Below, in pieces: positions 18,199 to 26,068 of a stretch of 64,000 nt of DNA. This DNA comes from Mycolicibacterium litorale (GTDB taxonomy: Bacteria; Actinomycetota; Actinomycetes; Mycobacteriales; Mycobacteriaceae): NCBI GenBank assembly GCA_002007745.1, contig CP019882.1, forward strand, positions 1,736,001 to 1,800,000. The letters are read 5' to 3'. A program made the position numbers and the translations under genes. Each line of letters starts with the position of its first letter. Position 1 is the first letter of the stretch. The notes under the pieces are model-generated. The model saw only the letters and a list, made by a program, of their open reading frames with translations. It had not been told where the DNA came from and searched no databases.

Positions 18199-19218
18199 TC
18201 AGTAGTCGATGGCCTCGATCAGCGGTGACGGCTCGTCCATCAGCGCCCAGAACCGGTCCCGGATCGCCACCGTCACCGGACCGGGGCGTCGGCCACCGAG
18301 ATCCTCACCGTCCAGGGCGACGATCGGGGTCACCCCGCCCGCCGTCGTCACCGCCATCAGCTCGTCGGCGTCGTACAGATCGCGACTCGTCACGTCGCAC
18401 AGGGTCGCCTCGATCCCCATCGCGTCGGCGATCTCGAAGACGGTCTTGCGGGTGATGCCCGGTAACGCGTTGCGCGACGGCGAGAACAGCTTGCCGTCCT
18501 TGACGATCACCACGTTGAAGCCCGGCCCCTCGGCGACGCAGTTGTCGGCGTCGAGCAGGATGGCCGTGCGCGCCCCGCGATCCTTGGCCTCAAAGCTGGC
18601 CGCGGTCAGATCGCCCCACTGGTAGTTCTTGATCGTCGGGTCGACGGTGTTGCGGCCCGCACGCCGCACGTGGCGCGGCACGATGGCGGTGGTGCCGAAG
18701 ATCTGCTCCTCCGGCGGGAACGCCCACAGGTAGGGGATGGCATAGATGTAGACCTGGTGATTGAGCTTGGACAAGTCCTTCTCGCCCTTGCGCTTTCCGT
18801 ATCCGCGAGTGACGGTCAGGTTGACGAAGGACTCCCGCAGCTGTGACAGCGCCACGCAGCGCTTGGTGATGTCGGCCAACTCGGCCTTGGTCATCCCGGC
18901 GTCCAGTCGCAGTTTGGCGGCGCCGTCGAGTAGCCGGTCCAGGTGATCGTCGAGCCGGAAGATGTTGCCGTGCCAGACGTGGGCGACGGTGTAGGTCAGA
19001 TCCGAGTGTCCGAAACCGGTGTCGAAGATGGAGATTCGCGCCTCGGAGGCGGGCAGGTACTCGCCCTCGATCCACGCCGCGCCGCCGGCGAACTCGCTGG
19101 AGTGGTCCAATTCGTAATCGCTGTACTGGATCACCGAGCCGGGCGGGGTGTCCTCCCGAATCGCGCCGGGCTCGACGCTGACCAGGTTGCTGGTGGAGAA
19201 GTCGGTGTTGATTGTCAT
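18199..19218 (-). CDS. (R)-selective amine:pyruvate transaminase (fold class IV)
   Basis: This 339-residue PLP aminotransferase is of the branched-chain/D-amino-acid fold. The PLP lysine is K197 in TIKNYQWGDL. The blocks SVIQYSDYELD, AWIEGEYLP, SIFDTGFGHSDLTYTV and ALPGITRKTVFEIA are those I remember from the biochemically studied (R)-amine transaminases of the ATA-117 group and a Mycobacterium vanbaalenii enzyme. Such enzymes move the amino group of an (R)-amine to pyruvate, giving a ketone and D-alanine. The start is ATG 19218 behind AAGGACG; a 13-codon longer frame is less likely. It lies 25 bases after the permease gene and is coupled to alr. A branched-chain or D-amino-acid transaminase role is the alternative. 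Confidence 0.85.
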   Translation of the reverse strand: MTINTDFSTSNLVSVEPGAIREDTPPGSVIQYSDYELDHSSEFAGGAAWIEGEYLPASEARISIFDTGFGHSDLTYTVAHVWHGNIFRLDDHLDRLLDGAAKLRLDAGMTKAELADITKRCVALSQLRESFVNLTVTRGYGKRKGEKDLSKLNHQVYIYAIPYLWAFPPEEQIFGTTAIVPRHVRRAGRNTVDPTIKNYQWGDLTAASFEAKDRGARTAILLDADNCVAEGPGFNVVIVKDGKLFSPSRNALPGITRKTVFEIADAMGIEATLCDVTSRDLYDADELMAVTTAGGVTPIVALDGEDLGGRRPGPVTVAIRDRFWALMDEPSPLIEAIDY

Positions 19219-19243
19219 GGTGGGACGTCCTTTTCGTAGGTGA

Positions 19244-20770
19244 CTAGTCGTTGACAAGGTGGGTGCGGGCGAAGTCCGAGCCGGCTTCCCCGCGGGCCAG
19301 GCGGTTGCGCAGCCCGGTGCCCCACCACAGCGCGGCGACCGCGACGATGCCGAGGAAGACCCAGCCGTTACCGGCGAACTGGGGCAGGAAGATCAGTGCG
19401 ACCGCCACTGCGAGGAACACCACCAGTGCGGTGATGTAGACCGGCAGCCGGAACCGGCCCAGGTCGAAGGTGCCCGGCTCGCCTTGCGGGATGGTGCCTT
19501 TGCGTACGCCGATCAGCAGCCCGATGGTCTGCAGGATGTAGACGGAGAAGAACAGCAGCGAGGCGATGCCGAGGATGTAGTTGAATGCCTTCTCGTTGAC
19601 CAGTGCCGACAGCAGCAGCATCGTGGACAGGCAGCCGAGGCCGATCACGGCGTAGGTGGGTGCCTTGCTCTTGGGCGAGACGTGCCGCCACAGATGCGAC
19701 AGCGGAAGCATGTTGTCCCGGGCCATCGAGTAGGTCAACCGGGTCGCCACCAGGATGTTGGACAGCAGGCAGGCCAGGATGTTGGTCAGGGCCACCGCGA
19801 CAACGATTTTGGTGACGACCGGGCCGGCTTGCTGGTTGATGATCTCCTCGATGGGGGCGGCCGAGTTGGCCGCCACCGCTGCCTCGTCGCGGATGGCGAG
19901 CACGTAGACGATGTACATTCCCAACTCGATCACGATCGAGGTGACCAGGGCGTAGAACATCGTGCGCGGCACCACGTAGCGGGCGTTCTTGGTCTCCTCG
20001 GCGACGTCGGCGCCGGATTCCACACCGATCAGGCCGAAGAACGGGCCGAGTGCGGCAGCGAGCCAGGCCAGCACGTAGGAGTCTTTGTCGCCGGACTCTC
20101 CACCGGTGAACAGCGCCGAGATGGGCTGATGGTGATCGGGGGCGGAGAACGCGATGATTGCCACCAGCAGCGTCGCGCCGACCGTGATGACCAGCTCGAG
20201 GCTGACGCCGATGTTGTTGACCATCGTCGCGAAGCGCACTCCGTAGATGTTGATGAGTACGCACAGGAAGACGACCGCGATGGCGACCAGGATCTGTTCG
20301 CTCTGGGTCATGTTCCAGCCGAACAGCCCACCGAGGTAGCCGGACAGGATGAATCCGACGCCGGTCATGCCGCTGATCCAGCCGAGCAGTGCGACGAAGC
20401 CGGTGAACCAGCCCAGGCTCGGGCCGTTGATGCGGCTGGTCCACTGGTAGGCGTAGCCGGCCAGTGGGATCTTGGCGGTCAGGTCGGCGGCGATGAACGC
20501 CCACAGCGAGAACACCACACCGGCGAGCAGCAACGTCCACACGAACGGTCCGCCGGCGGTGAAGTAACCCGCCCCGAACCCGGTGAACACCGCCGTGGTG
20601 GCGCTGATGGTGGCGAACCCGATGGCGAACGACGCCAGGGTGCCCACCGACCGGTCGAGCCGCTGTTGGTAGCCGAACTCGGCGAGCCGGGCGTCCTCGC
20701 TTTCGCCCGGCGTCGATGCGGGCGGGAGGGGAGACGGTGAATGAGTGGAGGGTGTCAGCGCGTCGGTCAT
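19244..20770 (-). CDS. APC-superfamily amino acid/amine permease
   Basis: This 508-residue inner-membrane transporter has about 12 hydrophobic helices and the APC motifs FAIGFATISATT near helix 1, IPLAGYAYQW and a conserved GVESGADVAEETKN segment. An acidic/proline N-terminal tail of about 40 residues precedes helix 1. The start is ATG 20770 with GGAG five bases upstream. Substrate cannot be read directly. Its operon position before an (R)-amine transaminase and alanine racemase suggests an amine, amino alcohol or D-amino acid. Confidence 0.85.
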   Translation of the reverse strand: MTDALTPSTHSPSPLPPASTPGESEDARLAEFGYQQRLDRSVGTLASFAIGFATISATTAVFTGFGAGYFTAGGPFVWTLLLAGVVFSLWAFIAADLTAKIPLAGYAYQWTSRINGPSLGWFTGFVALLGWISGMTGVGFILSGYLGGLFGWNMTQSEQILVAIAVVFLCVLINIYGVRFATMVNNIGVSLELVITVGATLLVAIIAFSAPDHHQPISALFTGGESGDKDSYVLAWLAAALGPFFGLIGVESGADVAEETKNARYVVPRTMFYALVTSIVIELGMYIVYVLAIRDEAAVAANSAAPIEEIINQQAGPVVTKIVVAVALTNILACLLSNILVATRLTYSMARDNMLPLSHLWRHVSPKSKAPTYAVIGLGCLSTMLLLSALVNEKAFNYILGIASLLFFSVYILQTIGLLIGVRKGTIPQGEPGTFDLGRFRLPVYITALVVFLAVAVALIFLPQFAGNGWVFLGIVAVAALWWGTGLRNRLARGEAGSDFARTHLVND

Positions 20771-20858
20771 GGTCACTCCAGGTCAGGACTATTCGCAGAT
20801 CAACTGAACCTAGGAAAACCCCTGATGAACGCTTTCGGAAGTTCCACCTTTCAATGGA

Positions 20859-20879
20859 CTGATAACCGAGATTTATCAG
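20859..20879. promoter_or_regulatory. Palindromic LysR-type operator candidate
   Basis: CTGATAA-(7 bases)-TTATCAG is a perfect seven-base-arm inverted repeat. It contains the T-N11-A core typical of LysR-family binding sites. It overlaps the stop codon of the LysR gene and lies about 90 bases upstream of the permease start, the expected place for LysR control of the permease-transaminase-racemase genes. A transcription terminator is less likely because there is no T tract. Confidence 0.55.
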
Positions 20880-21784
20880 TGGGGTTCGTCGCCGAAGTTC
20901 CAGTGCTCCTGCACGTGCGAAACCAGCGCCTCGGCCTGCCGAGACAGCCGCCCGGGATGCCAGGCCAGCGCCGTGTAGCTGGGCGGCCGGCCGGTGATCG
21001 GCACGTAGGCGATGCCGGGGCGGTCGTAGAAGTGTGCCACCGACGACGTGGTGAAGCTGATGCCCAGGCCGCGGGCGATCATGGTGGTCTCGGCTTCGTA
21101 GGTCGCGGCGATCCCGGCGATCGAGGGTGGACGGTTGCCGCGGACGTCCATGGCCATCCAATAGTCGCGCCAGCTGCCGGCGGTCAACGGGGCACAGACG
21201 ATCGGTTCGTCGAGCAGTTCGGTGATGTCGACATCGGCGCGTTCGGCGAAGCGGTGGTCGCGCGGGAGGCAGGCCACCCAGGACTCGGAGTCCAGGATCA
21301 GCATCCGGTGCTCGGGTAGGTCCACCGGCGGACGAATGAGTGCGACCTCCATGCTGCCGTCACCGAGGCCGGCCGTCGGATCGGCGAAATCGAATTCGGT
21401 CGGCTCCACGACCACCCCGGGGTGGGCCGCCTCGAAGTGCCGCACGATTCGGAACAGCAGGTCGGCGCCAGTGCCGATGAGGTAGCCCAGCCGCAGCACG
21501 CCCTGCTGTGTACCGGACAGCGTGACCAGGTTGGCGGTCACCGCGTCGACCCCGGCCAGCGCCTGCTGTACCTGCGGCAGCCAGGCAGCGCCCAGATCGG
21601 TGAGTGCGACTTCGCGGGTGTTGCGGGTGAACAGGACCACGCCGAACTGATGCTCGAGCTGTTTGATCGCCGTTGACAGGGCGGGCTGGGTGATGAACAG
21701 CTTGTCGGCGGCGCGCCGGTAGTTCAGCTCGGTGCCGAGGGCGGCGAAGTAGCGGAGTTGGCGCAACGTAACGTCGGCGTTCGT
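20876..21784 (-). CDS. LysR-family transcriptional regulator
   Basis: The protein has the LysR winged helix-turn-helix at its N-terminus (LRQLRYFAALGTELNYRRAADKLFITQPALSTAIKQLE). A ligand-binding domain follows (GVLRLGYLIGTG...). Start choice is odd. GAGGAGG sits five bases before an ACG codon at 21784 where homologues would be expected to start with ATG (x-NADVTLRQL). The nearest standard starts are TTG 21766, without a ribosome site, and GTG 21955, which would add an unlikely 57-residue extension. The gene precedes the amine cassette on the same strand and probably controls it. Confidence 0.8.
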   Translation of the reverse strand, partial: TNADVTLRQLRYFAALGTELNYRRAADKLFITQPALSTAIKQLEHQFGVVLFTRNTREVALTDLGAAWLPQVQQALAGVDAVTANLVTLSGTQQGVLRLGYLIGTGADLLFRIVRHFEAAHPGVVVEPTEFDFADPTAGLGDGSMEVALIRPPVDLPEHRMLILDSESWVACLPRDHRFAERADVDITELLDEPIVCAPLTAGSWRDYWMAMDVRGNRPPSIAGIAATYEAETTMIARGLGISFTTSSVAHFYDRPGIAYVPITGRPPSYTALAWHPGRLSRQAEALVSHVQEHWNFGDEPH

Positions 21785-22033
21785 GGTGACCTCCTCGATG
21801 GCCGGCGGATGACGGCTTGCTCCAGTGTGCGGCCACTTCCGCGGCTGCGGCCAGCGAGCCGCCGCGGCGCGATAACCTCGTTCTCGCGAAGTGCTGTCCC
21901 ACTGGGTGGGTGTTTGGACACGATCCGGGCCCGAGGTCGCCGACGTGTCGTCCACAATGATCGGCGGCGCGGGCCGAGCTCACATCGCTCGCCCGTACGC
22001 TGGCGGGATGTTTGGTCCAGAGAGGAGTTCGAC

Positions 22034-22099
22034 ATGCGACGCTTCGACGCCGTAGCACGCCTGGCGAGCGCACAGGATCTGGACGGCCATGGCGTCTGA
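22034..22099 (+). CDS. Possible 21-codon leader peptide ahead of Mce-associated pair
   Basis: The frame encodes MRRFDAVARLASAQDLDGHGV. It has a stronger ribosome site (AGAGGAG, seven bases before ATG) than the gene it precedes. Its TGA lies inside the first codons of the Mce-associated gene at 22089, an 11-base overlap that would support translational coupling. No conserved domain can be seen at this size. It may be a real small protein, a coupling leader or chance. Confidence 0.4.
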   Translation: MRRFDAVARLASAQDLDGHGV

Positions 22100-22841
22100 G
22101 GCAGACCGCACGGGCGCCGCGGTGGACGGTGCCGACGACGTCGATGTTGCCCCCGACGTGTCGGAGGTGCTGGCCGAGCTGGCCGAGGCGGAGGCCGCCG
22201 AAGCGGAGGCGCGCGCGGAGGCGGCGCGCGCCAAGGCGACCGCGGCCCGGCTGCGCGGCTCCACCCCCACTGGGGACGCCACCGAGAGCGGTGACACGAA
22301 CGACGACACGAACGACGAAGCCGGCGCCGGGTCGCCCCGGCGCGGCCGCCGGCCCCGGCTGTGGTGGTCCAGGATCGCCCTGGCCGCGGCGGTCCTGGTG
22401 ATCTGCGGCCTGCTGGCGGTGACGGGTGTGATGGTCTGGCAGCATCGGCAGGTCGCCGCGCAGCGCGCCCACCAGGCGGAGTTCGTCGCGGCCGCGCGGG
22501 CCGGGGTGACAGCCCTGCTGTCGATCGACTACACCCACGCCAAGTCCGATGTCGCGCGGGTCATCGACCTGTCCACCGGAACGTTTCGCGCCGACTTCAC
22601 CAAGGGCGCCCAGGATTTCGTCACGACCGCGGAGCAGTCCAAGGCGGTCACCGTCGGGTCGATCAAGTCGGCCGCGTTGCAGTCGGAGGACGGCGACACC
22701 GCGGTGGTGCTGCTCGCGGCCAGTTCGACGGTTACCAATGCCAATGGGGCACAACAGGACCCACGCGCCTGGCGGATGAGCGTGACGGTGGCCCGTGATG
22801 GCGGCCAGTTGAAGATGTCGAATGTGGAGTTCGTGCCATGA
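22089..22841 (+). CDS. Mce-associated membrane protein
   Basis: The 250-residue protein has an acidic, alanine-rich N-terminal helix (about 25-60), one transmembrane helix (about 93-118) ending in MVWQHRQVA, and an extracytoplasmic domain with LLSIDYTHAKSDVARVIDLSTGTF. This is nearly the same layout and signature as the gene at 13718. It overlaps the following gene by four bases (ATGA). The order of a longer followed by a shorter Mce-associated gene is also seen in M. tuberculosis pairs such as Rv1363c-Rv1362c. No mce transporter genes are in the window. Confidence 0.85.
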   Translation: MASEADRTGAAVDGADDVDVAPDVSEVLAELAEAEAAEAEARAEAARAKATAARLRGSTPTGDATESGDTNDDTNDEAGAGSPRRGRRPRLWWSRIALAAAVLVICGLLAVTGVMVWQHRQVAAQRAHQAEFVAAARAGVTALLSIDYTHAKSDVARVIDLSTGTFRADFTKGAQDFVTTAEQSKAVTVGSIKSAALQSEDGDTAVVLLAASSTVTNANGAQQDPRAWRMSVTVARDGGQLKMSNVEFVP

Positions 22842-23497
22842 GCAGTGAGAAGACCGAGGTGTCTACCGAGAGCGACACCGAGGTGTCTACCGAGAACGAC
22901 ACCGCAGGCCAGGACAGCGTCGCGGAGTCGACGGTCGAGGTCGCCGAACCCGCCGCCGAGCCGGTCGATACCGAGCCGGCTGCCGGCCCAGCGGGCCGGG
23001 CACTGAGCTGGATCGGTCGCCGGTGGGTGGCCGTGCTGATCGTCGTCCTGCTGATCGCGTCGGCCGGGGCCGCCGGTGGCGTCTACTGGTGGATGTATCG
23101 GCCCGACCAGCTGACCGACGCCGCGGCCCAGCAGCAGGCCAGGGACGCGGCCAGCCAGGGCACGGTGGCGTTGCTGTCCTACGCCCCGGACACCCTGGAC
23201 AAGGATCTGGCGACCGCCAAGTCCCACCTGACCGGCGAATTCCTCAAGTACTACAGCCAGTTCACCGATCAGATCGTCGCGCCGGCAGCCCGGCAGAAGG
23301 GCGTCAAGACCGAGGCGACGGTCGCGCGGGCAGCGGTCTCGGAGATGCATCCTGACAACGCCGTCGTCCTGGTATTCGTCAATCAGGTGACCACCAGCAA
23401 GGACCGGCCCGACCCGGCGCTGGCGACCAGCAGCGTCCTGGTGAAGCTGACCAAGACCGACGGCCGCTGGCTGATCTCCGAGTTCAACCCGGTCTAG
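22838..23497 (+). CDS. Mce-associated membrane protein, second of pair
   Basis: The 219-residue protein has a Glu/Thr-rich cytoplasmic tail (1-60), one transmembrane helix (about 65-90, VLIVVLLIASAGAAGGVYWW) and an extracytoplasmic domain with LLSYAPDTLDKDLATAKSHLTGEF. The length matches orphan Mce-associated proteins such as OmamA. Start ATG overlaps the upstream stop by four bases, so the pair is co-translated. It probably assists Mce complexes encoded elsewhere. Confidence 0.85.
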   Translation: MSSEKTEVSTESDTEVSTENDTAGQDSVAESTVEVAEPAAEPVDTEPAAGPAGRALSWIGRRWVAVLIVVLLIASAGAAGGVYWWMYRPDQLTDAAAQQQARDAASQGTVALLSYAPDTLDKDLATAKSHLTGEFLKYYSQFTDQIVAPAARQKGVKTEATVARAAVSEMHPDNAVVLVFVNQVTTSKDRPDPALATSSVLVKLTKTDGRWLISEFNPV

Positions 23498-23522
23498 AGC
23501 GCCGCGGCAGGGGAGGCCCGGC

Positions 23523-24155
23523 GTGAGCGCGACGGCAGACGCCAACACCCACACCCTGGTGCTGGCCATGGACTATCGGGTCCCCGACCCGGCCCGGGTC
23601 TGGCCGGTGCTGCAGCGCAGCAGGGGCGCGCTGGCCGACCTCGGCGCGCACTATGTCGTGTTGTACGTCTCGACCCGCGACCGCGGACGGGTCATGGTCA
23701 CCATCTCGTTGCGCAGCAGGGAACCGATCCTGGAAGTGCTGCGCTCCCGGGCCTTCCTGAGTTGGTTCGACGCGGTCGGCCTGCAGGACATCCCGGCCAT
23801 CTTCGCCGGCGAAACGGTGGACAAGATCGGATTGGCCGACGGGGACGACGCACCCGGGGTCATCATGGCGACGATCGCCCGAGTCGACGATGTTGCGGTC
23901 CTGCTGTCCCGGATCCATGAGGCGCTACCGCGCCTCGCCGCGGCGGGAATCCGCAACCTGCGGCTGTTCCAGGCGTTCGACGACGAACACGAGACGATGG
24001 TCCTGCAGGAGATCGATACCGAGGAGGATGCCAGCCGCTGGATCGACCATCCCGATTCGGTGGCCGAGTGGATGGCCGGCGGCGGCCCCGGTGCCTACCC
24101 GCCCGTCTTCGTGGGCCGGCTACAGCACGTGATGCGCATCGACGAGAACGCCTGA
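23523..24155 (+). CDS. Conserved protein of unknown function, possible duplicated dimeric alpha/beta barrel
   Basis: This 210-residue soluble protein starts at GTG behind GGGGAGG. It appears to contain two related halves (about 10-95 and 105-205). Each has a beta strand, a helix with a leucine/arginine face and a closing strand, as in antibiotic-biosynthesis-monooxygenase-type folds. The second half contains HETMVLQEIDTEEDASRWIDHPD, a pattern common in those domains. No catalytic residues can be named. It sits six bases before the Bfd ferredoxin gene and may be linked to heme or iron handling, which is speculative. Confidence 0.6.
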   Translation: MSATADANTHTLVLAMDYRVPDPARVWPVLQRSRGALADLGAHYVVLYVSTRDRGRVMVTISLRSREPILEVLRSRAFLSWFDAVGLQDIPAIFAGETVDKIGLADGDDAPGVIMATIARVDDVAVLLSRIHEALPRLAAAGIRNLRLFQAFDDEHETMVLQEIDTEEDASRWIDHPDSVAEWMAGGGPGAYPPVFVGRLQHVMRIDENA

Positions 24156-24160
24156 TCGCC

Positions 24161-24361
24161 GTGTTCGTCTGTCTGTGCAGGGGTGTCACCAGCCAGGCCG
24201 TCGTCGATGCCGTCGCGGCCGGAGCGCGGACCACCAAACAGGTCGCCAAGGTGTGCGGTGCCGGAATCGACTGCGGGCGCTGCCGGCAGACCGTGCGTGC
24301 CATCATCGATGCTGCCGCGCCAGAAGCCAAGCGGCACAAGGGTTTCCTTCGCAAGTCCTGA
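24161..24361 (+). CDS. bfd: Bacterioferritin-associated ferredoxin-type [2Fe-2S] protein
   Basis: A 66-residue protein starts at GTG 24161. Cysteines are arranged as C-x-C at residues 4 and 6 (VCLCRGV) and C-x2-C in DCGRCRQ, with the spacing of Bfd [2Fe-2S] domains. The C-terminal part has a basic tail. Bfd transfers electrons to bacterioferritin for iron release. No bacterioferritin is in the window. Start context is weak, but the frame before it belongs to the preceding gene's region. Confidence 0.8.
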   Translation: MFVCLCRGVTSQAVVDAVAAGARTTKQVAKVCGAGIDCGRCRQTVRAIIDAAAPEAKRHKGFLRKS

Positions 24362-24481
24362 CTGTCGGTGGATTCTGACCGCCGAGTGGGACAAGCGCGT
24401 GCGCCTGCCACCGCCGCCACGCTATGGTGCGCACCGCACATGGTCGGCGCCGAGCGCGGTCGGTGGTGAAGGAGTAGCCAG

Positions 24482-25201
24482 ATGAGCGGAGTTGTGGTCA
24501 CCGGCGCGGCGTCGGGGATCGGACGGGCCTGCGCCGAGGCGTTGGTCGCCGACGGGCGCCGAGTCGCCCTGTGGGACATCGCCCCGGCGGTGGCCGAAGT
24601 CGCCGCCGGCCTCGGGATGCCGCATGCGGTGGTCGACGTCTGCGACAGCGGCGCGCTGAGCTCCGCGGTGCAGGACGCGGCTCGCGGGCTGGACGGTATC
24701 GACGGCCTGGTGCACGCGGCCGGACGGGTCCTCGCCGAGCCGGTAGGCGCCTTCACCGAGGAGTCCTGGGACGCGGTGCTCGACGTCAACCTGCGTGCCC
24801 AGGCCATCCTGGCGCAGCTGCTGCTACCGCATCTGCAGGAGGCCGCGCGCGCCGGCGCCGGACCCGCGATCGTCGGGATCTCCAGCATCGAGGGGCTGAC
24901 GGCCAACCCCTTCATTCCCGCATACTGCGCATCCAAGGCCGGGTTGCTCGGCCTGACCCGATCGATGGCGGCGCAGCTGGGCCCGGAGGGGATCCGGGTC
25001 AACGCGGTGTGCCCCGGCTTCATCCGCACGCCGATGTTGCAGATCGCCCTCGACATCGACGAGGTGCGGGAAGGTTTCGAAGCCGCCGCGCCGATGGGCC
25101 GCATCGGCAAGCCGGAGGAAGTGGCTGCGGCGGTGGCGTTCCTGATGTCGCCCAAGGCGTCCTTCGTCACCGGGGCGCACCTGGTGGTCGACGGGGAGTG
25201 A
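24482..25201 (+). CDS. Short-chain dehydrogenase/reductase (SDR)
   Basis: The 239-residue classical SDR has TGAASGIG at residues 7-14, a D at about 33 that would select NAD(H), HAAG in place of NNAG, SSIEG and an active-site YCASK. It ends with FVTGAHLVVDGE, the usual C-terminus. The start has AAGGAG eight bases upstream. The substrate is unknown. It is in the plus-strand run that begins at 22034, with 120 bases before it. Confidence 0.85.
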   Translation: MSGVVVTGAASGIGRACAEALVADGRRVALWDIAPAVAEVAAGLGMPHAVVDVCDSGALSSAVQDAARGLDGIDGLVHAAGRVLAEPVGAFTEESWDAVLDVNLRAQAILAQLLLPHLQEAARAGAGPAIVGISSIEGLTANPFIPAYCASKAGLLGLTRSMAAQLGPEGIRVNAVCPGFIRTPMLQIALDIDEVREGFEAAAPMGRIGKPEEVAAAVAFLMSPKASFVTGAHLVVDGE

Positions 25202-25242
25202 CCAGCCGCCACGCCTGACGTCGGGGCGATGGTCCCTTCCGG

Positions 25243-25262
25243 CAGGGGACGTCGGGCCCTAG
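25243..25262. promoter_or_regulatory. Possible DosR box
   Basis: GGGACG-TC-GGGCCC matches 9 of 12 core bases of the published DosR palindrome (GGGACT-WW-AGTCCC). It resembles the GGGACT-TC-AGGCCC type seen ahead of hspX. It lies 33-52 bases before the start at 25295. Confidence 0.4.
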
Positions 25263-25294
25263 GTCGCATCGCCGCCCCGGTTCAGGATTGAGCG

Positions 25295-25888
25295 ATGACG
25301 ACCGGTGCCCCCGGGGTGGCAGGGATGGTCATCGACGCCGTGCTGCCCAGCTATGACGTGGTGATCATCGAACACATCGTGGTGCACGCCGATCCGGCGA
25401 CCACCTACTCCGCGGCCCGCGGTCTGGACCTGCTGCGGGTGCACAGCCCGCTGCTGGACGCGGCCATGTGGGTGCGCCAGCTGCCGTCGTATCTCACCGG
25501 CCGCGCGGCGCCACGCCTGTCGCGATTGGTGATCGGCGACGGGGTCGGCATCCCGGGCTGGCTGGTGCTGGGCGAACGCCCCGGTGCGGAGATCGCCTTC
25601 GGTGCCGTCGGGCGGTTCTGGCAGCCGGTGATCGAATGGCGCAGCGTCGAAGCCGGCGCCTTCCCCGGTTTCGACGAGCCGGGCTGGGGCAAGATCGCCG
25701 CCAACTTCTCGGTTCTGCCGTATGGTCCGGATCGCACCCTGCTGAGCTACGAATGCCGTACCGCGACAACCGATCCCGCATCCAGGCGGAGCTTCGCCCG
25801 ATACTGGTGGCTGATTCGGCCCTTCGTGGCGCACATCCTGCGTGCGACGCTGCGCCAGATCAAGGCCGACGCGGAGGCCGCGAGGTGA
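25295..25888 (+). CDS. Conserved protein, possibly START/SRPBCC-like
   Basis: This 197-residue protein has no signal peptide. Central blocks alternate beta-strand and glycine turns (PRLSRLVIGDGVGIPGWLVLGERPGAEIAFGAVGRFWQPVIEWRSV), and a C-terminal amphipathic helix (RPFVAHILRATLRQIKADAEA) follows, compatible with a helix-grip hydrophobic-ligand fold. The family is not certain. It begins the dormancy-type gene run, with a DosR-box-like palindrome upstream, and precedes an acg-type nitroreductase. A role in stress response is inferred only from this context. Confidence 0.55.
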   Translation: MTTGAPGVAGMVIDAVLPSYDVVIIEHIVVHADPATTYSAARGLDLLRVHSPLLDAAMWVRQLPSYLTGRAAPRLSRLVIGDGVGIPGWLVLGERPGAEIAFGAVGRFWQPVIEWRSVEAGAFPGFDEPGWGKIAANFSVLPYGPDRTLLSYECRTATTDPASRRSFARYWWLIRPFVAHILRATLRQIKADAEAAR

Positions 25889-25980
25889 GCCCGGTGCTGG
25901 TCACCTACGGCTCGCAGCGCCGCGACACTGAGGCGCGCCGCAGGTTGACCGACCCGTGCGGGCTGCACAAGTCCCCGCAG

Positions 25981-26000
25981 CAAAGGACTTACGTCTCTGT
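25981..26000 (+). promoter_or_regulatory. Possible DosR box upstream of nitroreductase gene
   Basis: AGGACT-TA-CGTCTC matches 9 of 12 core bases of the DosR palindrome. A second half-site, AAGTCCCCG, lies 20 bases upstream at about 25969-25977. The site is about 70-90 bases before ATG 26069, a normal distance. Homologues of the gene (acg, Rv3131) are DosR-controlled in M. tuberculosis. Confidence 0.5.
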
Positions 26001-26068
26001 CCGGTGATGGCCGCCGCGGGTGACAGTGGATATACGAGCGGCGATCCAGCAGAAGGCGGCGAGAACCC

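Noticed and set aside
20876..21955. LysR gene starting at GTG 21955
   Set aside because: The extra 57 residues are low-complexity, lie in promoter space and are not part of the LysR fold. A ribosome site points to 21784 instead.
22838..23497. Assigning the gene symbol omamA
   Set aside because: Length fits, but the partner order differs from Rv0199-Rv0200 and several Mas families have similar size; orthology cannot be decided by eye.
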